64,000 bases of DNA from Enoplolaimus lenunculus (taxonomy: Eukaryota > Nematoda > Enoplea > Enoplida > Thoracostomopsidae), in assembly GCA_030248215.1 (NCBI GenBank), contig JASANG010000926.1, positions 167,203-231,202 of the forward strand. Direction: 5' to 3'. The position numbers and the translations under genes were made by a program. Positions 1-11,371 of the stretch are shown here, one piece after another. The notes under the pieces were generated by a model, which was not told the DNA's origin, did no database searches, and saw only the letters and a program-made list of their open reading frames with translations. The stretch's first letter is position 1; every line of letters starts with the position of its first letter.

Positions 1-328
1 CCGCTCTCAAGTAGATGGAACACAGTATAGAAATTGTGTTTATACAATATACATCAACGGAAATATAGCAGTTTTCACTATATATACTAGTGTATTTTCT
101 CATTTAGGCTTGAGGTTTTCTATGAAACTACTATGAACAATGTAGGGACTTAGGCTTAATAGTATTAGACTTAACGGAACACGGCCGTTATTTGTTGACG
201 CCCTATGGTGTAGCGTTGAAATCCAGTTTAGCCAGCTGGTTTGGCTTTAGTGGCCAACGCAAAACGCCAATAAAAAGTTACCTGATGTACGCATGATATT
301 GTGGTTTTCACTTTAGGTTTTATGACAA

Positions 329-650
329 TACTGTAGTGATCCGAATAAGAAGGGGTACTGATGTTTATTTGGCGTCTCCAGAAGGGGGTACTCCCTGTTG
401 TTCGTTACGGACCGGTATTTATTTTTAACCCACGCTCCGCCGCCCTTTGTTACTGATATATATCCGGTACTGCAATTATCCGTTGAATTAAACATTTATT
501 TGTCTTGTTTTCAATAGCTTGAGCGATATGCAAGGTTGCACTTAGGAATGTACTTTCGTCCCTTATTACAGATACGGACTCCTATTGATTGGGACCCAAA
601 ATGGGGACCCCCTCTTAATACCCTCCGCTCTTGTTCGAGCCACTACAGTA
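329..650. mobile_element. Family G MITE (complete)
   Basis: Ends TACTGTAGTGATCCGAATAA and, inverted, TTGTTCGAGCCACTACAGTA. About 320 bp with no transposase. The interior shares CTCCTATTGATTGGGACCC and AATGGGGACCCCC with other copies at 15457, 25258 and 59098. The TA at both ends is compatible with a TA target, as in Tc1/mariner-type elements. Confidence 0.75.
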
Positions 651-1158
651 TGCTGCTTGCTCCAGTTAAGAAATGAATGGGACATATTTCGGAAACGTTC
701 AGTAGTGAAATCCAACAGATAGCACCTGTCACCAATCAGCTTTGACAAGGGGGCGTAGGTACAGTGGTGAAAACGGATTTATGGACACCCTAAATTGTTT
801 GAGTGGAGTCCAGAAACCGGAACCGACAAAGTTGAGAATTTCTATTCAACAGTTAAACTTCGAATTGTTATATTTTGGTGAAAAACTTGTTGTTCGAAGC
901 CAAAACCGGACCGACACATCTAAGCTTAGATTTTGGCTTCGATCAAAAATAGTATGATGATTTTGATTTATCTATAATCACTGTACAACATTGCATTTTT
1001 ATTGTATTTGTTTGAAATTTTGAAATATTTATCGTATTTTAAAATTTGTCACCGAATTTAAACTGCGTTGCGCTGACCATTTTGGTCAATTTTAGTTGCT
1101 GTCAAGACGCAAGTTTTGACCAACAACTATTTTGACGTATATGTTACAAAACGTATAT
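651..1158. other. Unassigned intergenic DNA
   Basis: No gene or recognisable element. The stretch about 833-917 has two imperfect repeats of AAACCGGACCGACA-type sequence. The rest is AT-rich. Confidence 0.4.
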
Positions 1159-1315
1159 GGACCAATGTTACTTTAAGGGGCGTAACAGTAGATTAAGCGT
1201 ATTCCTAAGCCTAAGCCTAAGCCTGAGCCTAAGCAAACAAATTGAATCTCGAATCTAAAACTACTCTTTTATGGACTCACCAGTAACCCGGACGCCGCTT
1301 AAAGTAACATGGGCC
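1159..1315. mobile_element. Family B MITE with CCTAAG array
   Basis: Terminal inverted repeats CCAATGTTACTTTAAGGGGC and CGCTTAAAGTAACATGG enclose the constant lead-in AGTAGATTAAGCGTATTC, four to five CCTAAG-type hexamers and a constant tail with GAATCTAAAACTACTCTTTT. Confidence 0.85.
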
Positions 1316-2140
1316 AGTATATGTATATACGTGGATTTGAAGGATATAGAAACATCACTGCAATTATGTAAAATTCAAATTACGCAAGGTTGTTAATTCT
1401 AAAATTGCGTCTGGTTTCTCGCTCGCTTGGTTTTACGTCCGTATTTCTGCTCAATGAACGCATTTTATACTGAAACTAATGTTTTTGAGTCCGTAGAAAG
1501 TTTTACTCGGGATTTAAGTTTAACTTCGAACGGCGATTTGCGAGCTGGCTTTGGGGGCATCCATACTTCCCCTAATATATACACATATACGTGCAATATA
1601 TATTTATTTATTTATTTATTTATATATATAATCAAATTTAATATGCATATGTTGCCTTGTCGGTGAGATCAAACAACAACGGGAACAAAATTGGTTCATA
1701 TCTCATAATTTAAGTTAGCTTTATGTAAAGTAAAGCTGGCACCCAAAGCTATTTAGTTGTCAGTGCTATTCAGGCTAACAAGATGTATCCGGATACCCGT
1801 TTCTGTTTATATGAAACCACTGAAACTTCTACTTTTTGGTTAGCTATTATTACCTGAGCGTTTTATAAATATTTTTAATATTTAGCATATGGTTGAATTG
1901 AATTTCAAACTCAACTCGATTTATGAAAAATTTCAAAGGTTCCGATATTAATTGCTTACAAAATTCAACATCAACTCAGTTAAATTGTGATAAAGTTCAG
2001 TTGAATTGCTGTCGCCTCGAAAAACTTTAAGGATTGGTCTTAAAATAGTTACAGATAAAAAAATTTCAGAGAATCGCACAAAATTTATTGCCGTCGGATA
2101 AGTTGTCGTTCAACAGTGTCCGAAAGCCTATAAATAAATA

Positions 2141-2375
2141 GGCCAATGTTACTTTAAAGGGAGTAACAGTAGACTAAGCGTATTCCTAAGCTTAAACCTA
2201 AGCCTAACGTTGCACAAATGTGTTTCTAAGCCTAAGCCTAAGGCTAAGCGTTGCAAAAATGAGTTCGTAAACCTAAACCTAAGCCTAAGCCTAAGCAAAA
2301 AAGTAATCTAGAATCTAAACCAACTCTTTTATAGACCCACCAGAAACCTGGACATCCCTTAAAGTAACATGAACC
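2141..2375. mobile_element. Family B MITE with two CCTAAG blocks
   Basis: Ends GGCCAATGTTACTTTAAAGG and CCCTTAAAGTAACATGAACC. The interior has an internal duplication: GTTGCACAAATGTGTTTCTA and GTTGCAAAAATGAG introduce successive CCTAAG blocks, so the array has grown by duplicating a block plus spacer. Confidence 0.85.
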
Positions 2376-2426
2376 AATAAATGTATGCATAATGCTAAGT
2401 GCAATCTTGAGCTTAAGTCTAAACAT

Positions 2427-2500
2427 AATGCTGGACAACGAATTGTCGAGTCGATGACGGTTACAATTACAAGTTGTCGGGTTACAAATTGTCGTAATCT
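2427..2500. repeat. Degenerate GACAA/TTGTCG fold-back remnant
   Basis: Contains GGACAACGAATTGTCGAG, ACAAGTTGTCGG and ACAAATTGTCGT, the same motif that forms the larger fold-back at 48226-48415. Confidence 0.45.
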
Positions 2501-2707
2501 CGATTAGAGACGTCTCCAAATCCCTCTCATTAAGGCGCCCTTTTGCGGATCCCATAGAATATCCCCAAAACAACCCGGGCGAGATGTAATAGAAAAATTC
2601 CGCGACCAAAGCGAGCGGGAAGCCAAATGATATTTTAGTGCTTAACCATAATACAAGACCTTAGTTTCAATTCCTGCGGGTGAGGAAGAATTGAGGGGTA
2701 CCCCCAG

Positions 2708-2869
2708 GCCCGTAGCCAGCTTACCGTGCTAAAGTGACTAAAAAGTTTTCAGGAGGGGCATATAAGGGTTTTCGTTGACTATATAAGCAAGGTTGATGAT
2801 TTTCAGGGGGGAGGCAACATTTTTTCAGGGGGCTGAGCCGCCCTGCCCCCCCACCTTGGCTAAGAACCC
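2708..2869 (+). mobile_element. Family F MITE
   Basis: Begins CCGTAGCCAGCTTACCGTGC. The interior has AGGAGGGGCATATAAGGG and TATAAGCAAGGTTGATGATT, then G-runs. It ends in CTTGGCTAAG, a decayed inverse of the start. Confidence 0.7.
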
Positions 2870-3200
2870 GGGTACCCCCTTGAATCCAACAGCGTCAACC
2901 TAAACAAACGTACTCAAATTTACACGCGTCATATGTGAACAATTTGTGTCATCTGGCAGTGACAATGTTTTGTGTGTTTAAATTCAAATGTGGCATAACC
3001 TCCCGGGTATGCTTCTATCACAGCTAATAGCTTTGTTTCTTAAATTGGCGTAGACCTAAACGCTTTAGACGCGAAACTTTAGCCGATCCAAGTTAGCTAA
3101 AGCTACGAGTTTTGTTTGGGAATTTGGAAAATTATTCCACAGATGGTTGCAGGAGTAAAGAACATAACGACAATGGCACACATGCAGACTATGCATTCAG

Positions 3201-3345
3201 GTCCGTAGCCAGCTAACCTTGCTAGAGGGGCAAAAAAATTTTTAGGAGGCACATTTAGAGGTTTTCAATGACTTTCAAGCAAGGTTGAAAATTTTCTGGG
3301 GGGGGGGGGCAAAATTTATCTGCCCCCCCTTGCATTATATGCCTT
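3201..3345 (+). mobile_element. Family F MITE with a G tract
   Basis: Begins GTCCGTAGCCAGCTAACCTT and has the AAGCAAGGTTGAAAATTTTC core, then an unbroken run of G at about 3298-3308 and a C run near 3325. Confidence 0.7.
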
Positions 3346-3649
3346 AAAAAGCATGATAGTATACGTTAAAAAGGTCCTAATTTTCAGGATTTGCCAAGGC
3401 TTTGGGATCGGTTTTTGAAAACGTTGACCCACAGTTTCGGTTTAAACTTAGGTTTGGGATAAGCTTACATATGCCTGGCTGTAACCGTATAAACCTTTAA
3501 CCGTATGGGACAACGAGTACACGAACCGGTTGATGTTTCAGATGTTAATTTTTAATCATAAATAAGTCAACTTTGTTCGAAAGAGTACAGAAACAAAGAA
3601 TTTAATGTTTTGATTATTTGAAATTTTTGAAGTCAATGTTGTTAAAGGT

Positions 3650-3796
3650 GGCCCATGTAAAGATCAGGGACGGAACGTTTTTCAGCGGAATTGCAATAGA
3701 GTAAACTTAAGCTTTAGACTAATTTTTTGCATGGCTTAGGCTTAGGCTTAGGAATATGCTTATAATACTGTTCCGCCCGTGTTCTTTACATTAGCC
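3650..3796. mobile_element. Family A MITE with TTAGGC array (complete)
   Basis: Ends GGCCCATGTAAAGATCAGGG and GTGTTCTTTACATTAGCC. The interior is the constant GCAATAGAGTAAACTTAAGC, the GACTAATTTTTTGC linker, three TTAGGC hexamers, then GGAATATGCTTATAATACTG. Confidence 0.88.
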
Positions 3797-4480
3797 TTAA
3801 GGTTAATTTTGGTTGACAAATTTCATAATCCAACAGTATAATTCAGTTGCGCTGTATCCGGATCCGATTTGTCCCGGTTTGCCCAACATTAAAATATGAT
3901 CAACCTTCATTCATAATTCCGCCGCACGCAAGGGCCTATACACGGGGGTACAAAGGTATCTATCCCTCTGGAATTTGCTACAAATATTACAACTATACAG
4001 AGGTTTAAGCATTTTTTTCCTTTGGAAAAAACACGTTTAAATAAGAATTTACCCCGGCCGAAATGAAATTGTGCCCACACGATTCAGGTCCGTATATGAC
4101 CTCGGCTCATATATACGTAGGCAACGCAGGCAATACCGCATGATATTTGAAATATTTCCAAATGGTCTGAAACCGACGCAGATAAGAAAAGCCGAAACTG
4201 AACGGTTTTAGGTACTTAATAGATTTGTACCCGTTAAAATGTGCTGTATATATATCTGCGATAAACTGGCATTTGTTTATATATCGGGTACTCGCCAGAT
4301 TATACATATCTGATAAATACCGCATAGATTTTGTATACAAACACCCTAAGACTGCGAAGCGTCATCTATTTTTGCCGAGGGGAAGTTATAAACTTTTGCT
4401 TAAAGTTCTTTTAATAACGTTGTCGTATTGTGTTGTATTTGAAGCTGACCGCTTATATCATCAAGCCCGTTGCCAGGCCA
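3797..4480. other. Unassigned intergenic DNA
   Basis: AT-rich with no supported exon. Open frames on both strands lack splice context and homology. Confidence 0.4.
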
Positions 4481-4610
4481 CATTGCTCGGGGGGGGGGGG
4501 GGCAAACACATTTGTCAGCATGGGCGTACAAGCGATTTGATGAAATACAACAAGATTGAATATTTTCTAGGTGGGAAAGATTCTTCCACGCAGGGCTGAG
4601 CTTCCCCGGC
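4481..4610. repeat. F-like fragment with a 14-base G run
   Basis: CACATTGCTC then G at 4489-4502, followed by ATTTTCTAGGTGGG and GCAGGGCTGAGC, echoing the family F interior. It is too degenerate to delimit ends. Confidence 0.4.
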
Positions 4611-4689
4611 CTTCTTCCGACTACAAGCCCCGTATGCCATGTTGATGGATAACCAGCAGGCAGCGTTAGCCGCGATTTCGTTGCGTAAG

Positions 4690-4850
4690 GAAGCAAACGT
4701 TATGAAACGCTATTTTTACTGTATGCTATATATGCCAATTTTCTGTGGGAGAAAAATTGTAAAAGCAGATGAGACCGCACCATTTTATCACAAAAAATTT
4801 TCCGACGGGTGGCTTACGTCATGTGGATCCGCTCGTGACGTCATCTGTTG
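4690..4850 (+). repeat. Dispersed repeat N, copy 1
   Basis: The stretch around TATATATGCCAATTTTCTG and GAGACCGCACCATTTTATCA aligns by eye with 6360-6480 (TATATGTGCCAATTTTCTGA, GAGACCTTACCATTTTATCA). Same orientation, class unknown. Confidence 0.5.
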
Positions 4851-5354
4851 TGCTCGGCCTTTGATGGAATTCCTTTGAATTTCTATTGAGGCACTCAAGA
4901 GAAACTGGTATGGTTCGTTACGTTTTAATTATCTTGCAGTGACACAAGTCAAATAATTTTTGCTTCACAAATTGTTACGTGGTCCCAGGCAGTATTTCAC
5001 GTTCCTTTAGGGACGGTGGATAGTCAAAAAAGACCCCCTTATGAGTAACTTTTGTTACAAACAGTTTGAAATTCAAATGTGTACGTGAGAAATACTAATT
5101 TATTAGTGTTGACTGACCATTGTCCAGAAAAGCTTAAGCAGTGTTGACTGATACTAAATATATTTAGTTCATTGATATTCTTAGATTGTCGATTTTAGAA
5201 ACATTAGGCTGTAATTTCTAACTGCAAATTTCAATGAGTTTAAGGATTACCAAAGCCTGAGGCGGTCTCAGGCGCGAGTTTTTCCTTCGAAATGTTTTGT
5301 ATACAGGTGATTTTTAGACGCAAAAATGTCAAAATTAAAAGTTAAGCCCCGATT

Positions 5355-5515
5355 TACGAAAAAATGAAGCACCTTCCACCCCAAAAAAGTTTTTCCCGAA
5401 TAAAACGCCCCCCCCACAAAGAAGTTCCACCCCAAAAAACTCTCCCCCCCAAAAAAAGTTCCACCCAAAAATCTCCCCCCCCCCCAAAAAGTTTCCGCCC
5501 CCAAAAAGTTTCTGG
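5355..5515. repeat. Degenerate C-rich/A-run minisatellite
   Basis: Repeats of the type CCCCAAAAAGTTCCACC with poly-C runs of 7-11. Long open frames on both strands here are repeat artefacts. On the opposite strand it is G-rich with G-run spacing compatible with quadruplexes. Confidence 0.8.
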
Positions 5516-5624
5516 GACCGTTAGTGATCCAAGGTGGTTTACAAATGAACGTTAGTCGCCAGTCCGACAGCAATGGATCAGGATTTGAAATTTTTACTAT
5601 TTTGCAACTGGATTTTAGTTAAGT

Positions 5625-5945
5625 ACCATTCAATCGTGCAAGTTTTTGCAGCGAGAACTCGGAGCTGAAACTTGCACGAAATAGTTGCAGCTGCAACATG
5701 CACAAAATAGTGGCAGCTGCAACTTGCACGCAATACTGGCAGCTGCAAGTATTTTCAAACTGCAGGTGCAAGAAAGTCAAGCGACTTGCACCTACGTTCA
5801 CAGATGCGAATTAAATTCAATAGCATTAATTGCAGTGAATAATTTACAGCTGCACGAACTTCAAAGCTACGTTTTGACCAAACTTGCACATGCAAGTTGC
5901 ACGTGCAAGTTTTTGCTGCAAAAACTTGCACATGTGAGCAGGACT
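5625..5945. mobile_element. Family D MITE, expanded copy
   Basis: Ends carry GTGCAAGTTTTTGCAGCGAG and TGCAAGTTTTTGCTGCAAAA in inverted arrangement. The left arm has a three-unit repeat of GCAGCTGCAACTTGCACG-type sequence (about 5685-5750) not seen in the other copies. Confidence 0.7.
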
Positions 5946-6192
5946 TTGAAAATTACTCTCAAAGGTGAGACACTGATAGTTGATTCAAGGCGGCTGGTGA
6001 ATCTACAACGTTTGTGATTCATTATGAATTTTGAAATACTCAGCCCCTGTTCAATTTCAATTTATTTTTAATATTTCTCAAACGTCTATCGCGGTTACAC
6101 CTTTTGATATTTTAAACATATTAACCTAAGCCTAAACCTAATCCTTACTTATAACTGTATTCTCAAGCTAAAATAGTATTTTGTTCCATCCT

Positions 6193-6275
6193 CTAGACGT
6201 TAACGAGTTCGAATCCCAACTTGAAATTGTGTCTCAGATGATATAGAAAATATTCATGCGACAAAGCGATTACTG
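6193..6275 (+). mobile_element. SINE S, 3' part
   Basis: Has the box-B-like GAGTTCGAATCCC and the conserved 3' body GTGTCTCAGATGATATAGAA then AATATTCATGCGACAAAG. The box A half is missing. Confidence 0.65.
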
Positions 6276-6359
6276 TTGAGGTACCTACTAACCCATTTCG
6301 CAAGCAGTGGCTGATTCCGAAATTTCTGACGGGGTGCGGGCTGGTTTACGTTCTGAAAC

Positions 6360-6480
6360 AGAATTGTTCCGTATGCGATATATGTGCCAATTTTCTGAGC
6401 GATGGCAATTGCAATGTAGAGACCTTACCATTTTATCACCAAAAATATTTTCTGACCTCGGGTGTCTTGATCCAACAGGC
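6360..6480 (+). repeat. Dispersed repeat N, copy 2
   Basis: Pairs with 4690-4850. The reading frames through it differ between copies, so there is no evidence of coding constraint. Confidence 0.5.
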
Positions 6481-7180
6481 TGTGTAAGTATTAATAATAA
6501 TCACATCCGTTGTAATGTTGTTCTTTTGATTAGGTTGCGCTAAAACGTAAAAGTTTTCGAAGCCCAAAAATTATATCGAACAGTTATTGATTAATTATGG
6601 CATTACTTCGACAGGTAATGTTCATATTATTAATGCTTAGTAAACACACAACGAATAGCAGGGTAGAACGCGATGTTTTTGAGTGGGGTGATGAATGATA
6701 AATAAATAATAATCACAAAAATACGTCCCAGCGGTTTTGTAGTCTAACATAATGGCAGCCAAGTGGACCGGAAATATTGAGTTTGCAAACCACGCCGAAA
6801 AATTCAAATCAGGCTCGCGTTCAAATTTTTGCAAACTTCTTGCGACTGGCCTGAAGAGTGGGTACGAACAGGGCCAGATCAGTCACCCCGTCCATACGCC
6901 TTATTTGAGGGCATATTTCAAAGAGGATATCATACCCTGATTTTAAGCAATAATTTGAAAACTATTCTGATCAGCGCAGGGGGCTCATCCCAAAATTTTG
7001 GGTTGCCCCTCCCGTGCCTGCTTGGGCAATGGGTACGGATGAAGAGGGGACACTGAGAGTCAATAGGGTTAGCTTCTTAATTTGCAGCGAACCATAATGC
7101 TACAATCCGTCCCTATGTTTTATAATCTTAAACTATTACTAATAGGCCGAACAGTCGCCATAATTTCATTCCTTGAGAGT

Positions 7181-7460
7181 AAAGCCCTATTCACACGCGC
7201 AAGTTTTTGCTGCCAGATCTTACAGCTGCCACTTGCACTTGCAATTTTTGTTCAAAACCCCGTTCGAAAAGCTCGCAGCTGAAAATCATTCATTAAAAAT
7301 CAAAGTTATGAATTTTAGTTCACACGTGTGAACAACCATGCAACTTCACTGAATTTATTACAGCCGCTTTCTCATTGGCTGATGAAAAAATGCAAGTTCT
7401 GCTTGCAATTTGCAGCTGCAAGTTCTCGCGGCAAAAACTTGCACGTGTGAATAGGGCTTA
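7181..7460. mobile_element. Family D MITE (complete)
   Basis: Long inverted ends: AAGCCCTATTCACACGCGCA at the left and TGCACGTGTGAATAGGGCTT at the right. The interior contains GCAGCTGCAAG motifs and a central CACACGTGTG palindrome. About 280 bp, no coding capacity. Confidence 0.85.
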
Positions 7461-7861
7461 ATAAACCAAATGTAAGACTTTGCGATGGTGGAGTGTCATT
7501 GCTTGTGTAACACATTTTAACCTAAAGGATCCAACAGGTTATTCTGTATCCTGAAACTGATCATTTAAAGCTTACAACTGCCATTGGATAAGAAGCAGAA
7601 AAATCACGTCATAAAAACAATAGGAACATTCATACGAAGGTTTGTCGTAGTTGAAACTTAAATTTGGACCTTAATGACGCTAGAAATCGGTCATTTCTCG
7701 CAGGGATGGGATTACTTACGGGCCATGACATCCAGATGCATTTGAAATAATTGAATTCAAGTGAATGTGAGTTGAGATATACCATGATCTGAATTACCAG
7801 CTCAAAACCATGCGTAGACGTCGTGGCATACGAAGGTGTTAGGATAATTTACCTCAGAACC

Positions 7862-8018
7862 GGGTCTGTAGCCAGAGGGGACTACAGGGAGCTCAACCCT
7901 TTGAAAGAATTTTTCTCTCCCTAAAAAATATCAACGTTGCTTGTAAGTAATCGAAAACACTTTTATGCCCCTCCCAACAGTTTTTAGCCCCCTCAGCAAC
8001 ATGAGTTGACTACGGATC
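7862..8018 (-). mobile_element. Family F MITE
   Basis: Reverse orientation: GTCTGTAGCCAG at the left, core GTTGCTTGTAAGTAATCGAA and TATGCCCCTCC, and AGTTGACTACGGA at the right. A hAT-like element is inserted in or next to its right edge. Confidence 0.65.
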
Positions 8019-8023
8019 TGCTC

Positions 8024-8820
8024 CAGAGTTGCACGCGTCCCGCAGGTAACGCGAGTGCGGGTTGAAAAATTTTGGCGCGGGTATCCCCGTGGGTGAAGAA
8101 TTTCAAAGCGTGGGTAAAAATTTACGATTTTTATCCGCCTAAAATTTTAATAAGAAACTTGAGACCAGATAATGTAGAAAAACTTGAGTTTTTAAACTGT
8201 TTTTACCGTATTACTGAAGGATAAATATTTCACTACTGAATTGTGCTGTTAAAGCGAAAAATATTTATGGTTTTTTGAAAGCCACCAACAATATATTGTA
8301 TTTCATTTGCTGACATTCTTCGCGTTTCTATAGAGGCTATGCTTTTCTTTGGCTTGGAATAATATATTTACAGCTTTGTGAAAGAGGTCTCGATGAAACC
8401 GCAAAGAAATGTGGGATTTACGCGCTCTTAAGTTCTTAGCTACAATGATTTTGTACAGACAAGAATTTTTTGATTCACTGATCATCGGCAAACAACCTGA
8501 TTTTAACGGCGATAGAGGTAATGTGCAATGTTGTCCAGTGTTCCATTTTTTACATAATGGTTTGTTTTGAAAGTTATTTATAAAGAGTTTTTGTAACGTA
8601 AATCAAGCGAGTCACATCTATACACTGTAAAATTACACAATTGTATTGAACGCAGAACAAAAAATAACAGCAGGTCACATCGGCAACAGGAAAATTTTTT
8701 GCACCGATAAAGACAGGTAACAGGTAAACGAATTTTGCGCAGTTATACCCGCGAGTATAGCCAAATTCCGCAGGTAAAGCGCAACCCCGATACAAAAATC
8801 GTTACCCACTCACACCTCTG
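8024..8820. mobile_element. Non-autonomous hAT-like element, 797 bp
   Basis: Left end CAGAGTTGCACGCGTCCCGC and right end, read inverted, CAGAGGTGTGAGTGGGTAAC. Flanked by 8-bp direct repeats ATCTGCTC (8016-8023) and GTCTGCTC (8821-8828), 7 of 8 identical, as expected for hAT. No transposase frame is seen. Confidence 0.75.
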
Positions 8821-8828
8821 GTCTGCTC

Positions 8829-9776
8829 AGAACGGATTGTCATTGTCGTTAATCCTCTGCAGGGGATCGAGGAATAAATCCCCCGAACCTCGTCCGCCAA
8901 TAAAGCGTCGTTTACATGAGGTTATACCCTTCCGAAATAATAGCCTGACTACGCGCATGGCGATTATACAGTCTGTAAGCGGCCACACGGCAGCGGACGA
9001 CAAAAAAACCTGCCGCAAAAGTCATACTGAGTCCTAATGAGTGTGTGTACCCTAACGGTACATAGAGACCTGGCCGAGAAAGGATTAGGCTTTCGTTTGG
9101 TGCCTTTTTTTACTTCGAAACAAATCTTCGTGCCACGGTGTACCGCGGGCATTATTCAAAACGTACACTATTTTATGAGGGGATGTCAAATGCCGTCGTT
9201 GTCCCTTAGGTTTTCTATGTATGGGGGTTACCGTTTGAAATGAACCTCAATATAAAGAATACCGATTGGATGATTGGTTTCGTCGGTTGTGCGAAGAAGA
9301 AATTTCATTGGTTGCGGTCAGTAATGAAAAACAGCTAAAACGGCTTTGAAGACAAAATTGGCCAATCAGTAACAAGGGTTCAATGATGTAATATTGTGAA
9401 AAAATGACTAAAAATATTTATTTTACTCAATCATACACCTTTATTCAGTGATTGAAAATTGCTGAAAAGATGCTTACAGCCGACACTTTTAGCTGGTTTC
9501 GAATAACCTACTGGATCCTAAAGGTCCGAAACCATATTCTTACATTCTAATAAGGTTTACGCCATACCGTTGTACCCCACTGCGGGTCGAACTTCTGGTT
9601 AAGCCCCTACCGAAGTTTTGTTACGGTTTTGTTGTGGGTTTCCAATTTTATGATATACATTAAATCTCAATATAGCAATGGTTTGTTTTCAGTATTGTTT
9701 CACAAAATCAAATAATACTTTTACAGGGCGGGGACTTTGACTGCTAAACATACACGAAGCTAAAACAAATGCCTAC
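8829..9776. other. Unassigned intergenic DNA
   Basis: Less AT-rich than its surroundings at 8850-9240, with overlapping open frames of up to 100 codons on both strands. None has recognisable homology or splice-site context, so I do not call a gene. Confidence 0.4.
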
Positions 9777-9777
9777 A

Positions 9778-9948
9778 GGCCACGTAGCCAGCTCACCTTG
9801 CTAGGGAACCTAAAAGATTTTCAGGAGAGGCATACACGGATTTATGATGACTTTACAAGCAAGGTTGAAAATTTTCAAGAAGGGGGCAAAAGTATTCCAG
9901 GAGGCGCTAAGAAGCGGCCCCTGGCCTCCTTCTGGCTAAGCCGCCTCC
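9778..9948 (+). mobile_element. Family F MITE
   Basis: CACGTAGCCAGCTCACCTTG start, TACAAGCAAGGTTGAAAATT core, CTCCTTCTGGCTAAG end. Confidence 0.7.
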
Positions 9949-10572
9949 CTGGCCAGCCGCCGCTGTCGGATTTTGATTGTTGATTTTGTTCAGTTGCCAC
10001 CCATACGGATTGGAATTTGTGGAAACACTTTCAAGGATCTTTAATGAGTTTGACAAATTTTCACTGCAGAATTTGGCTATAAATAAGTATAAACCCAATA
10101 CATCTGTACGGAAAGCATAACTGGACGAAAATATAATTTCAAGGCGGGGGCGGGGGCGGTAAACGTCTCTCTCGCCCCCCTGTCCCCGCACAATTGCCGT
10201 TTCGTATATAAAATTGAAAATTTATAGTCTAAATTCCACTGGGATCCGGCAGAAACGAAACTGTAGCTGGGAAAACAATTTAAGAGCTCAAAAGTTGTAT
10301 ACACCAGTGACGTAGGAATTAATGGCGTATGTATAGACGAGGTGATACTGGGTATACATCTTAAAATTCTACGAATTTCAAAAATAAACAAATTTGGCGA
10401 GTTTACAGAGGTTTAAAATATTTCTCATTCGGTTCGCTGACCCACAAACTGTCTATTTGGTTGAAAATATACCCTTACGAAATGAAATCGTAGCTACGCC
10501 TTTGTGTAGTACCAATGCGCGATTGTTTGTGCCACTGATGGCATATAGAAATGATCCAAGAGAGGGCAAACA

Positions 10573-10745
10573 TAAGGGTGCCGCTATACTTGACGTCAGG
10601 CGTCGGACGGCGCCGTAAGTCAAAACCGTTCGTTTGCCATTTAGTGCCATCCGGGTGTGTTGCAGTACTTTGAAGGACACCGCCGGACCGCAACGGACGG
10701 CGACGGACGGCTCCCGACGTCATCAAAAGTATAGCGTCACCATTA
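10573..10745. mobile_element. Family E MITE
   Basis: Ends TAAGGGTGCCGCTATACT and AGTATAGCGTCACCATTA. The interior is GC-rich with GACGTC near both ends and repeated CGGACGG. About 173 bp, clearly richer in GC than its surroundings. Confidence 0.85.
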
Positions 10746-10784
10746 ATTTATTGTTTACCTGATAATTGTTATTTTTCGCTTTTG

Positions 10785-11008
10785 CCCGTATTCTCAAATG
10801 TGTATAGCACCCATCATCAGTTGGTGATAAGTCTTGGTAAGTTTCTAATCATCAAATGACAAGCTTAGAGGTTCAGCACATTTTTGCATTTGATTTTAAT
10901 ACCCAGCCTGTGCGCAACTTTTGATATTTGCAATTGCAGGAGTTTTTCAGGTTTAAAACGTATCACTAACTGGTCAATAGGTGTTATATGCATTTCAGAA
11001 TATGGTCC
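10785..11008. mobile_element. Family C MITE (complete)
   Basis: Left CCGTATTCTCAAATGTGTAT then CATCAGTTGGTGATAAG. Right CACTAACTGGTCAATAGG then CATTTCAGAATATGG. Inverted ends of about 40 bp with an A/T-rich middle. Confidence 0.82.
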
Positions 11009-11091
11009 ATAATGTTTCGTTGAGTTTGGATGTCCGAAACATTGTGGTACTGTTTTGTCTGTAGTGAAAATAGATTATTGGTTCATAGTAT

Positions 11092-11371
11092 TTAGCCCTG
11101 CTCACGCGTACAAGTTATTGCTGCGAGAACTTGCAGCTGTAACTTGCATTTGCCAGTTTTGTCCAAAATCCCGTTCGAAAAACATGCAGCTGCAAATAAT
11201 TCTTTAAAAATCAACGTTAGGAATTTAGTTCACATGTGTGAATAATCATGCAAGTTCACAGAAATTTATTGCATCCGCTTTCTCATTGGCGGATGAAAAA
11301 ACGCAAGTTCTGAGTGCAATTTGGAGCTGCAACTTCTCGCTACAAAAACTTGTACGTGGGAATAGAGCTTG
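11092..11371. mobile_element. Family D MITE (complete)
   Basis: TTAGCCCTGCTCACGCGTAC left and TTGTACGTGGGAATAGAGCT right. The interior aligns with 7181-7460 throughout, including TTTCTCATTGGCGGATGAAA. Confidence 0.82.

Noticed and set aside
1159-1315. Interstitial telomere or nematode origin inferred from TTAGGC
   Set aside because: Most hexamer arrays sit inside inverted-repeat elements, and the gene set does not point to nematodes.
5268-5573. Gly/Phe-rich minus-strand frame and Pro/Lys-rich plus-strand frame
   Set aside because: Both are readings of the C-rich minisatellite.
6752-6940. 62-codon frame starting MAAKWTGNIEFANHAEKF with a fair start context
   Set aside because: No recognised family and no splice context; kept out for lack of support.
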